10,827 nt of DNA, from contig JBDHTJ010000169.1 of NCBI GenBank assembly GCA_039808585.1, positions 1 through 10,827 of the forward strand. The letters run 5' to 3'. Shown here piece after piece: positions 1-7,528 of the stretch; the stretch's first letter is position 1, and every line of letters starts with the position of its first letter. The position numbers and the translations under genes were made by a program. This DNA comes from AWTP1-13 sp039808585 (GTDB lineage: Bacteria; Pseudomonadota; Alphaproteobacteria; Rhizobiales; Hyphomicrobiaceae). The notes beneath the pieces are model-generated. The model saw only the letters and a list, made by a program, of their open reading frames with translations, had not been told where the DNA came from and ran no database searches.

Positions 1-1067
1 GTGAAGTTCGTGCCGCCGATGCCGCCGAGGCTCGAGATGGTGAAGGTGGCGCCCTGGATGTCGGTGGGCGCGATCTTGCCGTCGCGCATGCGCTTGGAAG
101 TGGCGGCCAGTTCCTGCGACAATTCCAGAATGCCCTTGTGATCGACATTCTGGATCACCGGCACCACCAGGCCGTCGGGCGTGTCCACGGCAACGCCGAT
201 GTGGAAGTATTTCTTGTAGATCAGCGCGTCCTTGGATGGCGCCAGCGAGGCGTTGAACTCGGGATGCTCGCGCAACGCCACCACGCTTGCCTTGAGCAGG
301 AAGGACAGCATCGTGACGCGATAGCCCTTCTCCTTGGCAGCCGCATCGAGCGTCTTGCGATAGCTCTCGAGTTCGGTGATGTCGGCTTCGTCAGTGTGCG
401 TGACGTGCGGCACGTTCAGCCACGAGCGGTGCAGGAACGGCCCCGACAGCTTCTTGATGCGCGAAAGCGGCTTCACCTCCACGGGCCCGAACTTGGCGAA
501 GTCCTGCGCCGGGATCTCGGGAATGCCAGCGCCGGAGGAGGCTCCACCGCCGCCCGGGCCACGCAGGGCGGTCTTCACGTCGTCCTTGGTGATGCGGCCC
601 TTGTCGCCCGTGCCCTTGATTTTGGTGAGGTCGAGCTCCAGTTCACGGGCGAGCCGTCGCACCGCGGGGCTGGCGTGGACGTTCCCGAAGTCTGCCGGCC
701 CTGGAGCGGGCAACGCGCTTTTTGGAGAAGTGGCGGTCGCCTCAGGCGATGTCGCAGCAGCTTTGGCCGCGGCTGGCGATGCGCTCGCGGCGGCAGCGGG
801 TGCTGCTGGGGCTGCGCCCGCGGAAGCTGACCCGCTTTCCATGTGGATGATCAGCGAACCCTCGCTCACCTTGTCGCCCACCTTCACCACCACGTCGACG
901 ATTTTGCCGGCTGCGGGCGCTGGCACCTCCATCGTGGCCTTGTCGCTTTCGAGCGTAACGAGCGGATCGTCGGGCTTCACGACGTCGCCGGGCTTCACCT
1001 GCACTTCGATCACCGGCACGTTCTTGTAGTCGCCGATGTCGGGCACCTTCACTTCCATGAGGGACAT
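1..1067 (-). CDS. aceF: Dihydrolipoyl acetyltransferase, E2 of pyruvate dehydrogenase (3' end cut by window edge)
   Basis: E2 core enzyme of the pyruvate dehydrogenase complex: its lipoyl arm takes the acetyl group from E1 and passes it to CoA. Translation of the minus strand gives 355 codons, open at the left edge. A single lipoyl domain (about residues 4-77) carries the lipoylation motif ESDKATMEVP with Lys43. An Ala/Pro-rich linker follows (about 79-125), then an E1/E3-binding domain (about 130-165, HASPAVRRLARE). The catalytic domain starts near residue 195 and includes IGVAVDTPDGLVVPVI and FTISSLGGIGGTNFT. The C-terminal HxxxDG catalytic motif lies outside the window. The ATG at 1067 is preceded by AGGGGAG at good spacing. 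An in-frame ATG three codons later (1058) is the alternative start. It sits 44 nt after aceE on the same strand, so co-transcription is likely. The single lipoyl domain contrasts with the three in E. coli AceF. Confidence 0.96.
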   Translation of the reverse strand, partial: MSLMEVKVPDIGDYKNVPVIEVQVKPGDVVKPDDPLVTLESDKATMEVPAPAAGKIVDVVVKVGDKVSEGSLIIHMESGSASAGAAPAAPAAAASASPAAAKAAATSPEATATSPKSALPAPGPADFGNVHASPAVRRLARELELDLTKIKGTGDKGRITKDDVKTALRGPGGGGASSGAGIPEIPAQDFAKFGPVEVKPLSRIKKLSGPFLHRSWLNVPHVTHTDEADITELESYRKTLDAAAKEKGYRVTMLSFLLKASVVALREHPEFNASLAPSKDALIYKKYFHIGVAVDTPDGLVVPVIQNVDHKGILELSQELAATSKRMRDGKIAPTDIQGATFTISSLGGIGGTNF

Positions 1068-1111
1068 GTGTCTCGTCTCTCCCCTGTGTCTTGTTCTCTG
1101 GCCCGCAGCGT

Positions 1112-3775
1112 CTAGGCGCGCGCGGGGCTGGGCTTGTCCGGATTGATGCCGTACCTGGCGATTGCCTCCGCCACCTTGGTGGAGGGGATCTTGTTTTCGT
1201 CGGCGAGCGTCTTGAGCGCGGCGACCGCCACGAAATGCCGGTCCACCTCGAAGGGGGGGCGCAGCTTGCGGCGATAGTCGGAGCGGCCGAAACCGTCGGT
1301 GCCGAGCACCATGTAGTGCCCCGGCACGAACGGCCGCACCTGGTCAGCGAACAGCTTCATGTAGTCGGTCGACGCGATGACGGGCGCCTCACCCGCCTTG
1401 TCGAGCACCTGCGTGACGTAGGGCACGCGCGGCTGCTCCAGCGGATGCAGCATGTTCCAGCGCTCTACCTCCAGCGCCTCGCGGCGCAGCTCCGTGAAGC
1501 TCGTCACCGAGAACACGTTGCAGCCGATGCCGAAGTCCTTCTCGAGGAGATCCGCCCCCGCCAGCACCTCGCGCAGGATGGCGCCCGAGCCCATCAGGTG
1601 CACCTTGTGCCCCTTGAGTTCGGCAGGTGCCGGCCGCAGCAGGTACATCCCCTTGACGATGCCTTCCTCGGCGCCCGCCGGCATCTCGGGATGGGCGTAG
1701 TTCTCGTTGAGAGTGGTGAGGTAGTAGAACACGTCCTCCTGCTCGGTAAGCATGCGGCGCAGGCCATCCTGGATGATGACGGCAAGCTCGTAGGCGAAGG
1801 TCGGGTCGTACGACACGCAGTTCGGAATCGTGGCCGAGAGGATGTGGCTGTGGCCATCCTCGTGTTGCAGCCCCTCGCCGTTGAGCGTCGTGCGGCCGGA
1901 GGTGCCGCCGACGAGGAAGCCGCGCGCCCGCATATCGCCGGCGAGCCAGGCGAGATCGCCCACGCGCTGGAAGCCGAACATCGAATAGTAGATGTAGAAA
2001 GGCACCATCGGCACGTTTGAGGTGGAGTAGCTGGTGGCGGCCGAGATCCACGAGGCCATGGCACCCGCCTCGTTGATGCCCTCCTGCAGGATCTGACCGG
2101 TCTTGTCCTCCTTGTAGAACATCAGTTGGTCGGCATCCTGCGGCCGGTAGAGCTGCCCCACCTGGCTGAAGATGCCGAACTGGCGGAACATGCCTTCCAT
2201 GCCGAAGGTACGGCTTTCGTCGGGCACGATGGGCACGATGCGCTTGCCTAGGGTCTTGTCGCGCAGCAGCGTGTTGAGGACGCGCACGAAGGCCATGGTG
2301 GTGGAGATCTCGCGATCACCACTGCTCTTCAACAGCGCATCGAACGACGACAGCGGTGGCGCCTTCAGTGTTTCAGACTTCTGTCGCCGCGACGGCAGAT
2401 AGCCGCCCAGCGCTGCCCGCCGTGCCTTGAGGTAGGCGATTTCCTCGCTGCCCTCCTCGAACTTGAGGAAGGGCAGCTTGTCGAGGTCCTTGTCCGAGAG
2501 CGGCAGGGAGAAGCGGTCGCGGAACTCCTTCAGCTGCTGCATGCCGAGCTTCTTCTGCTGGTGGGCGATCATCTGCCCTTCACCCGCCTCGCCCATGCCG
2601 TAGCCCTTCACGGTCTTGGCGAGGATCAGGCTCGGCTGGCCCTTGTGTTCGCTGGCGGCCTTGTAGGCGGCGAACACCTTCTGCGGATCATGCCCGCCGC
2701 GCGTCAGCTTCCAGATGCGATCGTCCGACCAGTCGGCCACCATGGCGGCCGTCTCGGGGTACTTGCCGAAGAATTTCTCGCGCACGTAGGCGCCGTTCTT
2801 CGACTTGAAGTCCTGGTACTCGCCATCGACGCACTCTTCCATGCGCTTACGCAGCATGCCGTGCGTGTCGCGTGCCAGAAGCTCGTCCCAGCCCGAGCCC
2901 CAGATCACCTTGATGACGTTCCAGCCTGCGCCGCGGAAATCGCCCTCGAGTTCCTGGATGATCTTGCCGTTGCCGCGCACGGGGCCGTCGAGGCGCTGCA
3001 GGTTGCAATTGATGACGAACACGAGGTTGTCGAGCTTCTCGCGGCCTGCGAGGGAAATCGCGCCGAGGCTTTCAGGCTCGTCCATCTCGCCGTCGCCGCA
3101 GAACACCCACACCTTGCGCCGCGACGTATCGGCGAGGCCTCGGTGATGCAGGTATTTCAGGAAGCGGGCATTGTAGATGCCCATGAGCGGTCCAAGGCCC
3201 ATGGACACCGTGGGGAACTGCCAGAAGTCCGGCATCAGCCAGGGATGCGGATAGGACGAGAGGCCCTTGCCCTCCACCTCCTGCCGGAAGTTCAGCAGCT
3301 GTGCCTCCGACAGCCGCCCTTCCAGGAAGGCGCGCGCGTAGATGCCGGGCGAGGAGTGCCCTTGCACGAACACCAGGTCGCCGCCGTGATCGTCGGAGGC
3401 CGCATGCCAGAAATGATTGAAGCCCGTATCGTAAAGCGTTGCGGCCGACTGGAAGCTTGCAATGTGGCCGCCGAGTTCCGAGGACGTCTTGTTGGCCTTG
3501 AGAACGATGGCGAGTGCATTCCAGCGGATGGCCGAGCGAATGCGATGCTCGATCTCGCGGTTGCCCGGATGTGCGGGTTCATCAGAAGGCGGGATGGTGT
3601 TGATGTAGGCGGTGTTGGCGGCGAAGGGCAGCCGGGCGCCGGACCTTCTTGCCGTGTCCACCGCGCTGGTGAGCAGCCGGTCGGCCTCGGCCGTGCCTTC
3701 GAAGGCGATCACGGATTCGATGGCATCGTTCCATTCGCGGGCCGCATCGAAGCCGTCGTCGCGCTGATCCTGCAT
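1112..3775 (-). CDS. aceE: Pyruvate dehydrogenase E1 component, homodimeric type
   Basis: Thiamine-diphosphate enzyme that decarboxylates pyruvate and reductively acetylates the lipoyl group of E2. The 887-residue product matches the length of E. coli AceE. The ThDP/Mg binding motif is clear: GDGEMDEPES begins at residue 227 and the paired asparagines fall at 256-258. The N-terminal HIASFQSAATLYDTGFNHFW region holds the family's active-site histidine (about H104), and the second histidine lies in QGHSSPG (H140). The flexible active-site loop GMGEAGEGQMIAHQQKK and the GINEAGAMASW segment with the conserved glutamate are also present. The ATG at 3775 has a strong ribosome binding site (GGGAGG, 7 nt upstream), and a good promoter lies about 37 nt upstream. 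It is the first gene of an aceE-aceF unit. No truncation or missing motif is seen. The homodimeric (AceE) class is the less usual form in alphaproteobacteria, which often use a two-subunit PdhA/PdhB E1. Confidence 0.98.
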   Translation of the reverse strand: MQDQRDDGFDAAREWNDAIESVIAFEGTAEADRLLTSAVDTARRSGARLPFAANTAYINTIPPSDEPAHPGNREIEHRIRSAIRWNALAIVLKANKTSSELGGHIASFQSAATLYDTGFNHFWHAASDDHGGDLVFVQGHSSPGIYARAFLEGRLSEAQLLNFRQEVEGKGLSSYPHPWLMPDFWQFPTVSMGLGPLMGIYNARFLKYLHHRGLADTSRRKVWVFCGDGEMDEPESLGAISLAGREKLDNLVFVINCNLQRLDGPVRGNGKIIQELEGDFRGAGWNVIKVIWGSGWDELLARDTHGMLRKRMEECVDGEYQDFKSKNGAYVREKFFGKYPETAAMVADWSDDRIWKLTRGGHDPQKVFAAYKAASEHKGQPSLILAKTVKGYGMGEAGEGQMIAHQQKKLGMQQLKEFRDRFSLPLSDKDLDKLPFLKFEEGSEEIAYLKARRAALGGYLPSRRQKSETLKAPPLSSFDALLKSSGDREISTTMAFVRVLNTLLRDKTLGKRIVPIVPDESRTFGMEGMFRQFGIFSQVGQLYRPQDADQLMFYKEDKTGQILQEGINEAGAMASWISAATSYSTSNVPMVPFYIYYSMFGFQRVGDLAWLAGDMRARGFLVGGTSGRTTLNGEGLQHEDGHSHILSATIPNCVSYDPTFAYELAVIIQDGLRRMLTEQEDVFYYLTTLNENYAHPEMPAGAEEGIVKGMYLLRPAPAELKGHKVHLMGSGAILREVLAGADLLEKDFGIGCNVFSVTSFTELRREALEVERWNMLHPLEQPRVPYVTQVLDKAGEAPVIASTDYMKLFADQVRPFVPGHYMVLGTDGFGRSDYRRKLRPPFEVDRHFVAVAALKTLADENKIPSTKVAEAIARYGINPDKPSPARA

Positions 3776-3811
3776 GCCCGAACCTCCCGAAACATCGAAG
3801 TCTTTACGGCG

Positions 3812-3840
3812 AGTATAAGGTCCGCAGCGAGGATTGAGAA
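3812..3840 (-). promoter_or_regulatory. Predicted sigma70-type promoter of aceE-aceF
   Basis: On the minus strand a -35 TTCTCA (3835-3840) and a -10 TATACT (3812-3817) are separated by exactly 17 nt. They match the sigma70 consensus at 4/6 and 5/6 positions. Transcription would start near 3805, giving a leader of about 30 nt before the aceE ATG at 3775. This is a prediction from sequence only. Confidence 0.6.
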
Positions 3841-3970
3841 ACGCTCTCGCTTGGCCGCCCGCAACTATTTTGGCGCTTCCGGCGCAAGATCATTTCAATA
3901 GGCAAGCTTCTCCCGCCTCCTGGCCCTGCCTCATGCCGCTTCCGCGACATCGGCCTTCGCACAATAGCAA

Positions 3971-4045
3971 GGTTGGGTGAGCGCCAACGGCGTGGGCCCC
4001 AACACCCGGATGCGCCCTGGGTTACGCAGCTTACGCTGCCAGCCC
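3971..4045. repeat. Two-hairpin intergenic element between the DUF805 gene and aceE
   Basis: The 331-nt gap 3776-4106 has no credible gene. Besides the aceE promoter it holds two adjacent stem-loops. The first pairs GTTGGG (3972-3977) with CCCAAC (3998-4003) and has an inner stem GCGCC/GGCGT around AAC. The second pairs GCAGC (4026-4030) with GCTGC (4035-4039) around TTAC. The GGTTGGGTGAGCGC and GGGTTACGCAGC wording resembles dispersed intergenic repeats seen in many proteobacteria. It also lies just downstream of the DUF805 gene on the minus strand, so it could act as a terminator, although no T-run follows. Confidence 0.4.
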
Positions 4046-4106
4046 GGCATGCGCGCGCGAGGGCAAAGGTGGGGGAGCGGCCTCCGTCCCAGTCAGCCGG
4101 CGTCGT

Positions 4107-4475
4107 TCACGAACCGAAAGTGGAGGGCGGCCCATAGCCGTTCGCGGCCTCGTCGCCCTTCTTGCACATCCAGATCAGCAGGATGATTGCGCCGACGAGC
4201 GGGATGAAAAGCAGCAGCAGCATCCACCCCGAGCGGCCAATGTCGTGCAGGCGTCGCACGCTCACACCAAGCCCCGGCAGGATCGTCGCCAAACCCCAGA
4301 CAAGGCCGACCGGCCCGCCGCCGGCCAGATCGAACAGCCCGCGGTCGAGGACGAAGGCCGCGGCGCTGCCAAGCATCGTGAACAGCGTGAAGTACCAGTA
4401 CTCCGATCGGTTGGCGCGTGCGCTGAAGTTCAGGTAGTTGGCAAAGCCGGCGACGACAGCGTCGAGAAAGATCAT
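4107..4475 (-). CDS. DUF805 family small membrane protein
   Basis: A 122-residue inner-membrane protein of the DUF805 family, whose function is not known. The family signature is visible at the N-terminus: FANYLNFSARANRSEYWYF, followed by a first hydrophobic segment (FTLFTMLGSAAAFVL). The typical central motif VRRLHDIGRSGWMLLLLFIP leads into the last membrane segment, which ends in WMCKKGDEAANGYG. Three or four membrane segments are likely. The open frame continues upstream to 4583, but the ATG at 4475 is chosen. It gives the usual family N-terminus and has AGGAG 6 nt upstream, while the extension (AGANAYPAARQ...) is low-complexity and unlike the family. It lies 114 nt downstream of the hydrolase gene on the same strand, so it may be the last gene of a tspO-hydrolase-DUF805 unit. 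Confidence 0.9.
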   Translation of the reverse strand: MIFLDAVVAGFANYLNFSARANRSEYWYFTLFTMLGSAAAFVLDRGLFDLAGGGPVGLVWGLATILPGLGVSVRRLHDIGRSGWMLLLLFIPLVGAIILLIWMCKKGDEAANGYGPPSTFGS

Positions 4476-4589
4476 CGGTGGCTCCTGCGCGAAGGGAATC
4501 TGCCTGGCCGCAGGGTAAGCATTGGCACCGGCTGCTGTCGATGGGCGCTGTGATCGGGACGAGCCCGCGCCGACCATCAGCACAGGCCG

Positions 4590-5591
4590 CTACTCTGCCT
4601 CCCGCTTCTTCTTGCCCTTGGCCTTGGCGATCTGTTGCGGCGGGCGCAGCAGCGGGCGCATCTTCGCCAGCACGCTCTCCACGGGATCGTCGACCCAAGC
4701 CTTGGTGAGGAAGTCGGCGTGCGGCAGCTCCTCGCTTGCCGCATAGAACACCACGCTTCCCGGCGCGAACGCCTTCGGCAGCTCCGTCCCGACGTTGAGA
4801 CCAGCCGAGGTAAGCCGCGTCTGCAGATTGCCGTTGGGTTCGCGCGAGGACTTGCCGTGCGCGGAAAAGAACACGCCGGACCCGCGCCGCTCGACCCATT
4901 GCGCGAACTTGTCGAGGTCGCCGTAGAGCGCATCGAACAGCAGGATGCCCTTGATTCGATCGCCCGCCCCGCCATGATGGGCCGCGTAGGCGGCGGGCGT
5001 ATAGCCGCCGCTATAGGCGACGATGACGATCGGCATGGCCTCGAAAGCGGGCCGCAGCTTCTGGTCCCCAGCGAGCTTGGCAAGCTCGCGCGCGGCCTCG
5101 TCCATGAATTTGGCGAAGTGCCCGGGATGATAAAAGCGCCCGGCGGTAGAATCGAGGGCATCGACGGCGAACTGCGGCGCCACCAGCACCGCGTTCAGGC
5201 CCGCCCGCGCCACCTGTCGCGGTATCTGATGGCGGCGCACCACGTCGCGTTCCAGCACCGACTTGTTGCCGTGGAAGTAGACCACGAGCACACCTGGCTT
5301 GGCCGGATCGAATCCGCGCGGGATATCGAGCAGAACCCGCCGGTCGGAATACGTCTCGTCCTGCCAGTAGACGCCGCCGCGCGGCGAGGTATGGCCGCGC
5401 CGGCCATCCTTTTCCACATCGAGGAACGGTTCTTCCTTCCCCGGCACAGTGCCCTCGAAGGGAAACGGCGATTGCTGGAACGGCACATAGGCCCGCAGCG
5501 CCTTCTTGATCGGCGCAGCCCCCGCGCCAGAGGCGATCATCGACATCATCAGCACCGCCAACGCTCGCGCCAGCCTGCCATGCCGCGGCAT
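4590..5591 (-). CDS. Secreted alpha/beta-hydrolase-like protein, substrate unknown
   Basis: A 333-residue protein with a clear signal peptide: basic start (MPRHGRLAR), hydrophobic core, and probable cleavage after SGAGA near residue 25. The rest has alpha/beta-hydrolase features. VLVVYFHGN (101-109) fits the strand and oxyanion-hole HG region. IVIVAYSGGYTPAA (188-201) fits a nucleophile elbow, with Ser194 in an A-x-S-x-G version of GxSxG. ILLFDALYGD carries a candidate acid, Asp220. ELPHADFL carries a candidate catalytic His291. The C-terminus is lysine-rich (KAKGKKKREAE). The triad is my assignment by position, not by alignment. The ATG at 5591 has GGAGG 8 nt upstream. It starts 30 nt after the tspO stop, which suggests co-transcription. 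I cannot name a substrate; a periplasmic esterase or peptidase-like role is possible, and a non-enzymatic role is not excluded. Confidence 0.85.
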   Translation of the reverse strand: MPRHGRLARALAVLMMSMIASGAGAAPIKKALRAYVPFQQSPFPFEGTVPGKEEPFLDVEKDGRRGHTSPRGGVYWQDETYSDRRVLLDIPRGFDPAKPGVLVVYFHGNKSVLERDVVRRHQIPRQVARAGLNAVLVAPQFAVDALDSTAGRFYHPGHFAKFMDEAARELAKLAGDQKLRPAFEAMPIVIVAYSGGYTPAAYAAHHGGAGDRIKGILLFDALYGDLDKFAQWVERRGSGVFFSAHGKSSREPNGNLQTRLTSAGLNVGTELPKAFAPGSVVFYAASEELPHADFLTKAWVDDPVESVLAKMRPLLRPPQQIAKAKGKKKREAE

Positions 5592-5621
5592 CCGCCCTGC
5601 CTCCTCTTGCTGCAGCCGCTG

Positions 5622-6098
5622 TCAGCCCCGGTTGAGCACCCCGATGCCGGCGTTCAGCGTCGCCGCGTACGTTATCCAGAGGAGATAGGGCACGAGCAAG
5701 AGGGCCGCAGGGCGATTGATCGGCCATGCCGCCTTGATGGTCAGCACCAGCGCCACCCACAGGCCGAGCATGATGGCGAGTGCCGGCCACACCAGATGCG
5801 CCCCGAAGAACACCGGCGTCCAGATGCCGTTGAGCAGAAGCTGCAACAGGAACAGCTTGATAGCAGAGGATCTTTCACGACCTTCCGCGGTCTTGTCCCA
5901 CAGCAGCCAGAGCGACACCGAGATCATCGCATAGAGGATGTTCCAGGCGATGGGAAAGACGTAGTTCGGGGGGGTCCAGGAGGGCTTTGCGAGCGCCTTG
6001 TACCAGGTCGGGATGGCGTCCGCCGTATACACCGCCCCAATGCCGGCGATGCCGTAGCACAGCGCAAGGCAGGCGATCAGGCGGACGATGCTGCGCAT
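5622..6098 (-). CDS. tspO: TspO/MBR family tryptophan-rich sensory protein
   Basis: A 158-residue membrane protein of the TspO/peripheral benzodiazepine receptor family, which binds porphyrins and related ligands. In Rhodobacter, TspO takes part in oxygen-dependent control of pigment genes. Five hydrophobic segments fall at about 5-25, 47-67, 78-98, 102-123 and 131-153, as expected for the family. Family motifs are plain: WYKALAKPSWTPPNYVFPIAW (32-52), LLNGIWTPVFFGAH (88-101) and PYLLWITYAATLN (137-149). The protein is rich in tryptophan, and the length is normal. The ATG at 6098 has only a weak ribosome binding site, but no better start fits the family N-terminus. It is first in a run of three minus-strand genes, with the hydrolase gene 30 nt downstream. 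What its ligand does in this organism cannot be read from the sequence. Confidence 0.95.
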   Translation of the reverse strand: MRSIVRLIACLALCYGIAGIGAVYTADAIPTWYKALAKPSWTPPNYVFPIAWNILYAMISVSLWLLWDKTAEGRERSSAIKLFLLQLLLNGIWTPVFFGAHLVWPALAIMLGLWVALVLTIKAAWPINRPAALLLVPYLLWITYAATLNAGIGVLNRG

Positions 6099-6112
6099 GG
6101 TGCGTACTTTCG

Positions 6113-6146
6113 AAGCTGCGCGCCGTCGTTGGCGCGCCGGCAGCTT
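6113..6146. terminator. Bulged stem-loop between purA and tspO, possible purA terminator
   Basis: AAGCT-GCGCGCC (6113-6124) pairs with GGCGCGC (6131-6137) and AGCTT (6142-6146) around the 6-nt loop GTCGTT. That makes 12 paired bases with a 4-nt bulge CGGC on one side. It starts 25 nt after the purA stop on the minus strand and 14 nt before the tspO ATG. There is no T-run, so it may be a weak terminator, a processing signal, or part of the tspO 5' region. Confidence 0.4.
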
Positions 6147-6171
6147 AGCGTGTGCAGTTGCGAACCGAAAG

Positions 6172-7464
6172 TCAGTCTTCGAAAGGGTCCCGCATCAAGA
6201 TGGTGTCATCGCGCTCCGGGCTGGTCGAAAGCAGCGTCACCGGCCGCTCGATCAGCTCCTCGATATGGCGGACATATTTCACCGCCTGCGCGGGCAGCTG
6301 CGCCCAGGTGCGCGCACCGCGCGTCGACTGGCTCCAGCCTTCGAAGGTCTCGTAGATGGGCTTCACCCGCATCTGTGCGTTGGTGCCGGCGGGCAGGCTG
6401 TCGATACGCTCCCCGTCGAGTTCGTAGCCGACGCAGACCTTGATCTCCTTGAAACCATCGAGCACGTCGAGCTTGGTCAGTGCGATACCGTCGATGCCCC
6501 CGACCTTCGCCACCTGCCGCGTGAGGCAGGCATCGAACCAGCCGCAGCGCCGCTTGCGTCCCGTGACGACGCCGAACTCCTGGCCACGCTGGCCGAGCAG
6601 CTCGCCTGTTGCATCCGTCAACTCCGTCGGGAAGGGGCCTGAGCCGACCCGCGTCGTGTAGGCCTTCGCGAGCCCCAGCACATAGCCGATGCCCGAAGGC
6701 CCCACGCCCGATCCCGTCGCTGCGGCCGCCGCCACAGTGTTGGAGGATGTCACGAACGGATAGGTGCCGTGGTCGACATCGAGCAGCGCGCCTTGCGCGC
6801 CCTCGAACAGGATGCGGCTGCCAGACCGGCGTTTCTCATCGAGCAGCTGCCAGACCTTATCGACGAACGGCAGGATCTTGGGCGCGATGGCGGCAAGGTC
6901 GGAAAGCACCGCCTCGGGCGAGATCTCGGGCTCGCCGAGCCCGCGGCGCAAGGCATTGTGATGCACCAGCAGCCGCTCGACCTTGGGGCCCAGCGTGCCG
7001 AGGTTCTTCAGGTCCTGCGCGCGAATGGCGCGGCGCCCCACCTTGTCCTCGTAGGCCGGACCGATGCCGCGCCCAGTGGTGCCGATACGGCCTTCGCCTG
7101 CAGCTTTCTCGCGCAGCTGGTCGAGTTCCCGATGCAGCGGCAGGATCAGCGTTGCGTTCTCCGCGATGCGCAGGTTGGTGTGGTTCACGGCCACGCCCTG
7201 TGCCTCGATGCGCGTGATCTCGTCCGTCAGCGCCCAGGGGTCCACCACGACGCCGTTGCCGATCACCGACAGCTTGCCCGGCCGCACCACACCCGAGGGC
7301 AGAAGCGAGAGCTTGAACGTCTTATCGCCGATGACGAGCGTATGGCCGGCGTTGTGGCCGCCCTGGAAGCGCACCACCACGTCGGCGCGCTCGGACAGCC
7401 AGTCCACGATCTTGCCTTTGCCCTCGTCGCCCCACTGAGCGCCGACAACCACCACGTTCGCCAT
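6172..7464 (-). CDS. purA: Adenylosuccinate synthetase
   Basis: Catalyses the GTP-dependent joining of IMP and aspartate to form adenylosuccinate, the first committed step from IMP to AMP; cytosolic. The 430-residue length is that of typical bacterial PurA. The N-terminal GAQWGDEGKGKIVD holds catalytic Asp13 in the GTP-binding loop. FQGGHNAGHT holds catalytic His41, with the same numbering as E. coli. Further family blocks are VDPWALTDE, IGTTGRGIGPAYEDK (127-141), GALLDVDHGTYPFVTSSNT, KAYTTRVGSGPFPTEL and GVVTGRKRRCGWFDA. The frame is open upstream to 7635, but the extra 57 residues are low-complexity and unlike the family. The ATG at 7464 gives the standard MANVVVVGAQ start. Shine-Dalgarno matching is modest (GGA close to the ATG). 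It appears monocistronic: the next gene, tspO, is 73 nt away beyond a stem-loop. Confidence 0.98.
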   Translation of the reverse strand: MANVVVVGAQWGDEGKGKIVDWLSERADVVVRFQGGHNAGHTLVIGDKTFKLSLLPSGVVRPGKLSVIGNGVVVDPWALTDEITRIEAQGVAVNHTNLRIAENATLILPLHRELDQLREKAAGEGRIGTTGRGIGPAYEDKVGRRAIRAQDLKNLGTLGPKVERLLVHHNALRRGLGEPEISPEAVLSDLAAIAPKILPFVDKVWQLLDEKRRSGSRILFEGAQGALLDVDHGTYPFVTSSNTVAAAAATGSGVGPSGIGYVLGLAKAYTTRVGSGPFPTELTDATGELLGQRGQEFGVVTGRKRRCGWFDACLTRQVAKVGGIDGIALTKLDVLDGFKEIKVCVGYELDGERIDSLPAGTNAQMRVKPIYETFEGWSQSTRGARTWAQLPAQAVKYVRHIEELIERPVTLLSTSPERDDTILMRDPFED

Positions 7465-7498
7465 GCGTTCCAAGCCTTTCCAGGAGTAGGCTGCCCAA

Positions 7499-7528
7499 GT
7501 GCGCCGGTCGCAGCCGGCGCACCTTATA
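7499..7528 (-). promoter_or_regulatory. Perfect 9-bp inverted repeat and -10-like TATAAG upstream of purA
   Basis: GTGCGCCGG (7499-7507) and CCGGCGCAC (7514-7522) form a perfect inverted repeat around the 6-nt spacer TCGCAG, 34 nt upstream of the purA ATG. On the minus strand TATAAG (7523-7528) directly precedes it and could be a -10 box. No convincing -35 is found. The palindrome would then lie at or just after the transcription start, fitting either a repressor operator or a 5' leader hairpin. Confidence 0.45.

Noticed and set aside
2561..3901. A 446-residue open frame on the plus strand inside aceE
   Set aside because: It is antisense to strongly conserved AceE sequence. Length alone is not evidence in GC-rich DNA.
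4110..6172. The 12-mer CGAACCGAAAGT at 4110-4121 and again at 6161-6172, both near gene 3' ends
   Set aside because: The flanks differ and the first copy lies within the DUF805 coding end; two copies of a 12-mer are too few to call a repeat.
4635..6443. A 602-residue open frame on the plus strand, antisense to the hydrolase, tspO and purA genes
   Set aside because: It runs opposite to three recognisable genes, is rich in Arg/His/Gln as expected of a GC-rich shadow frame, and matches no family I know.
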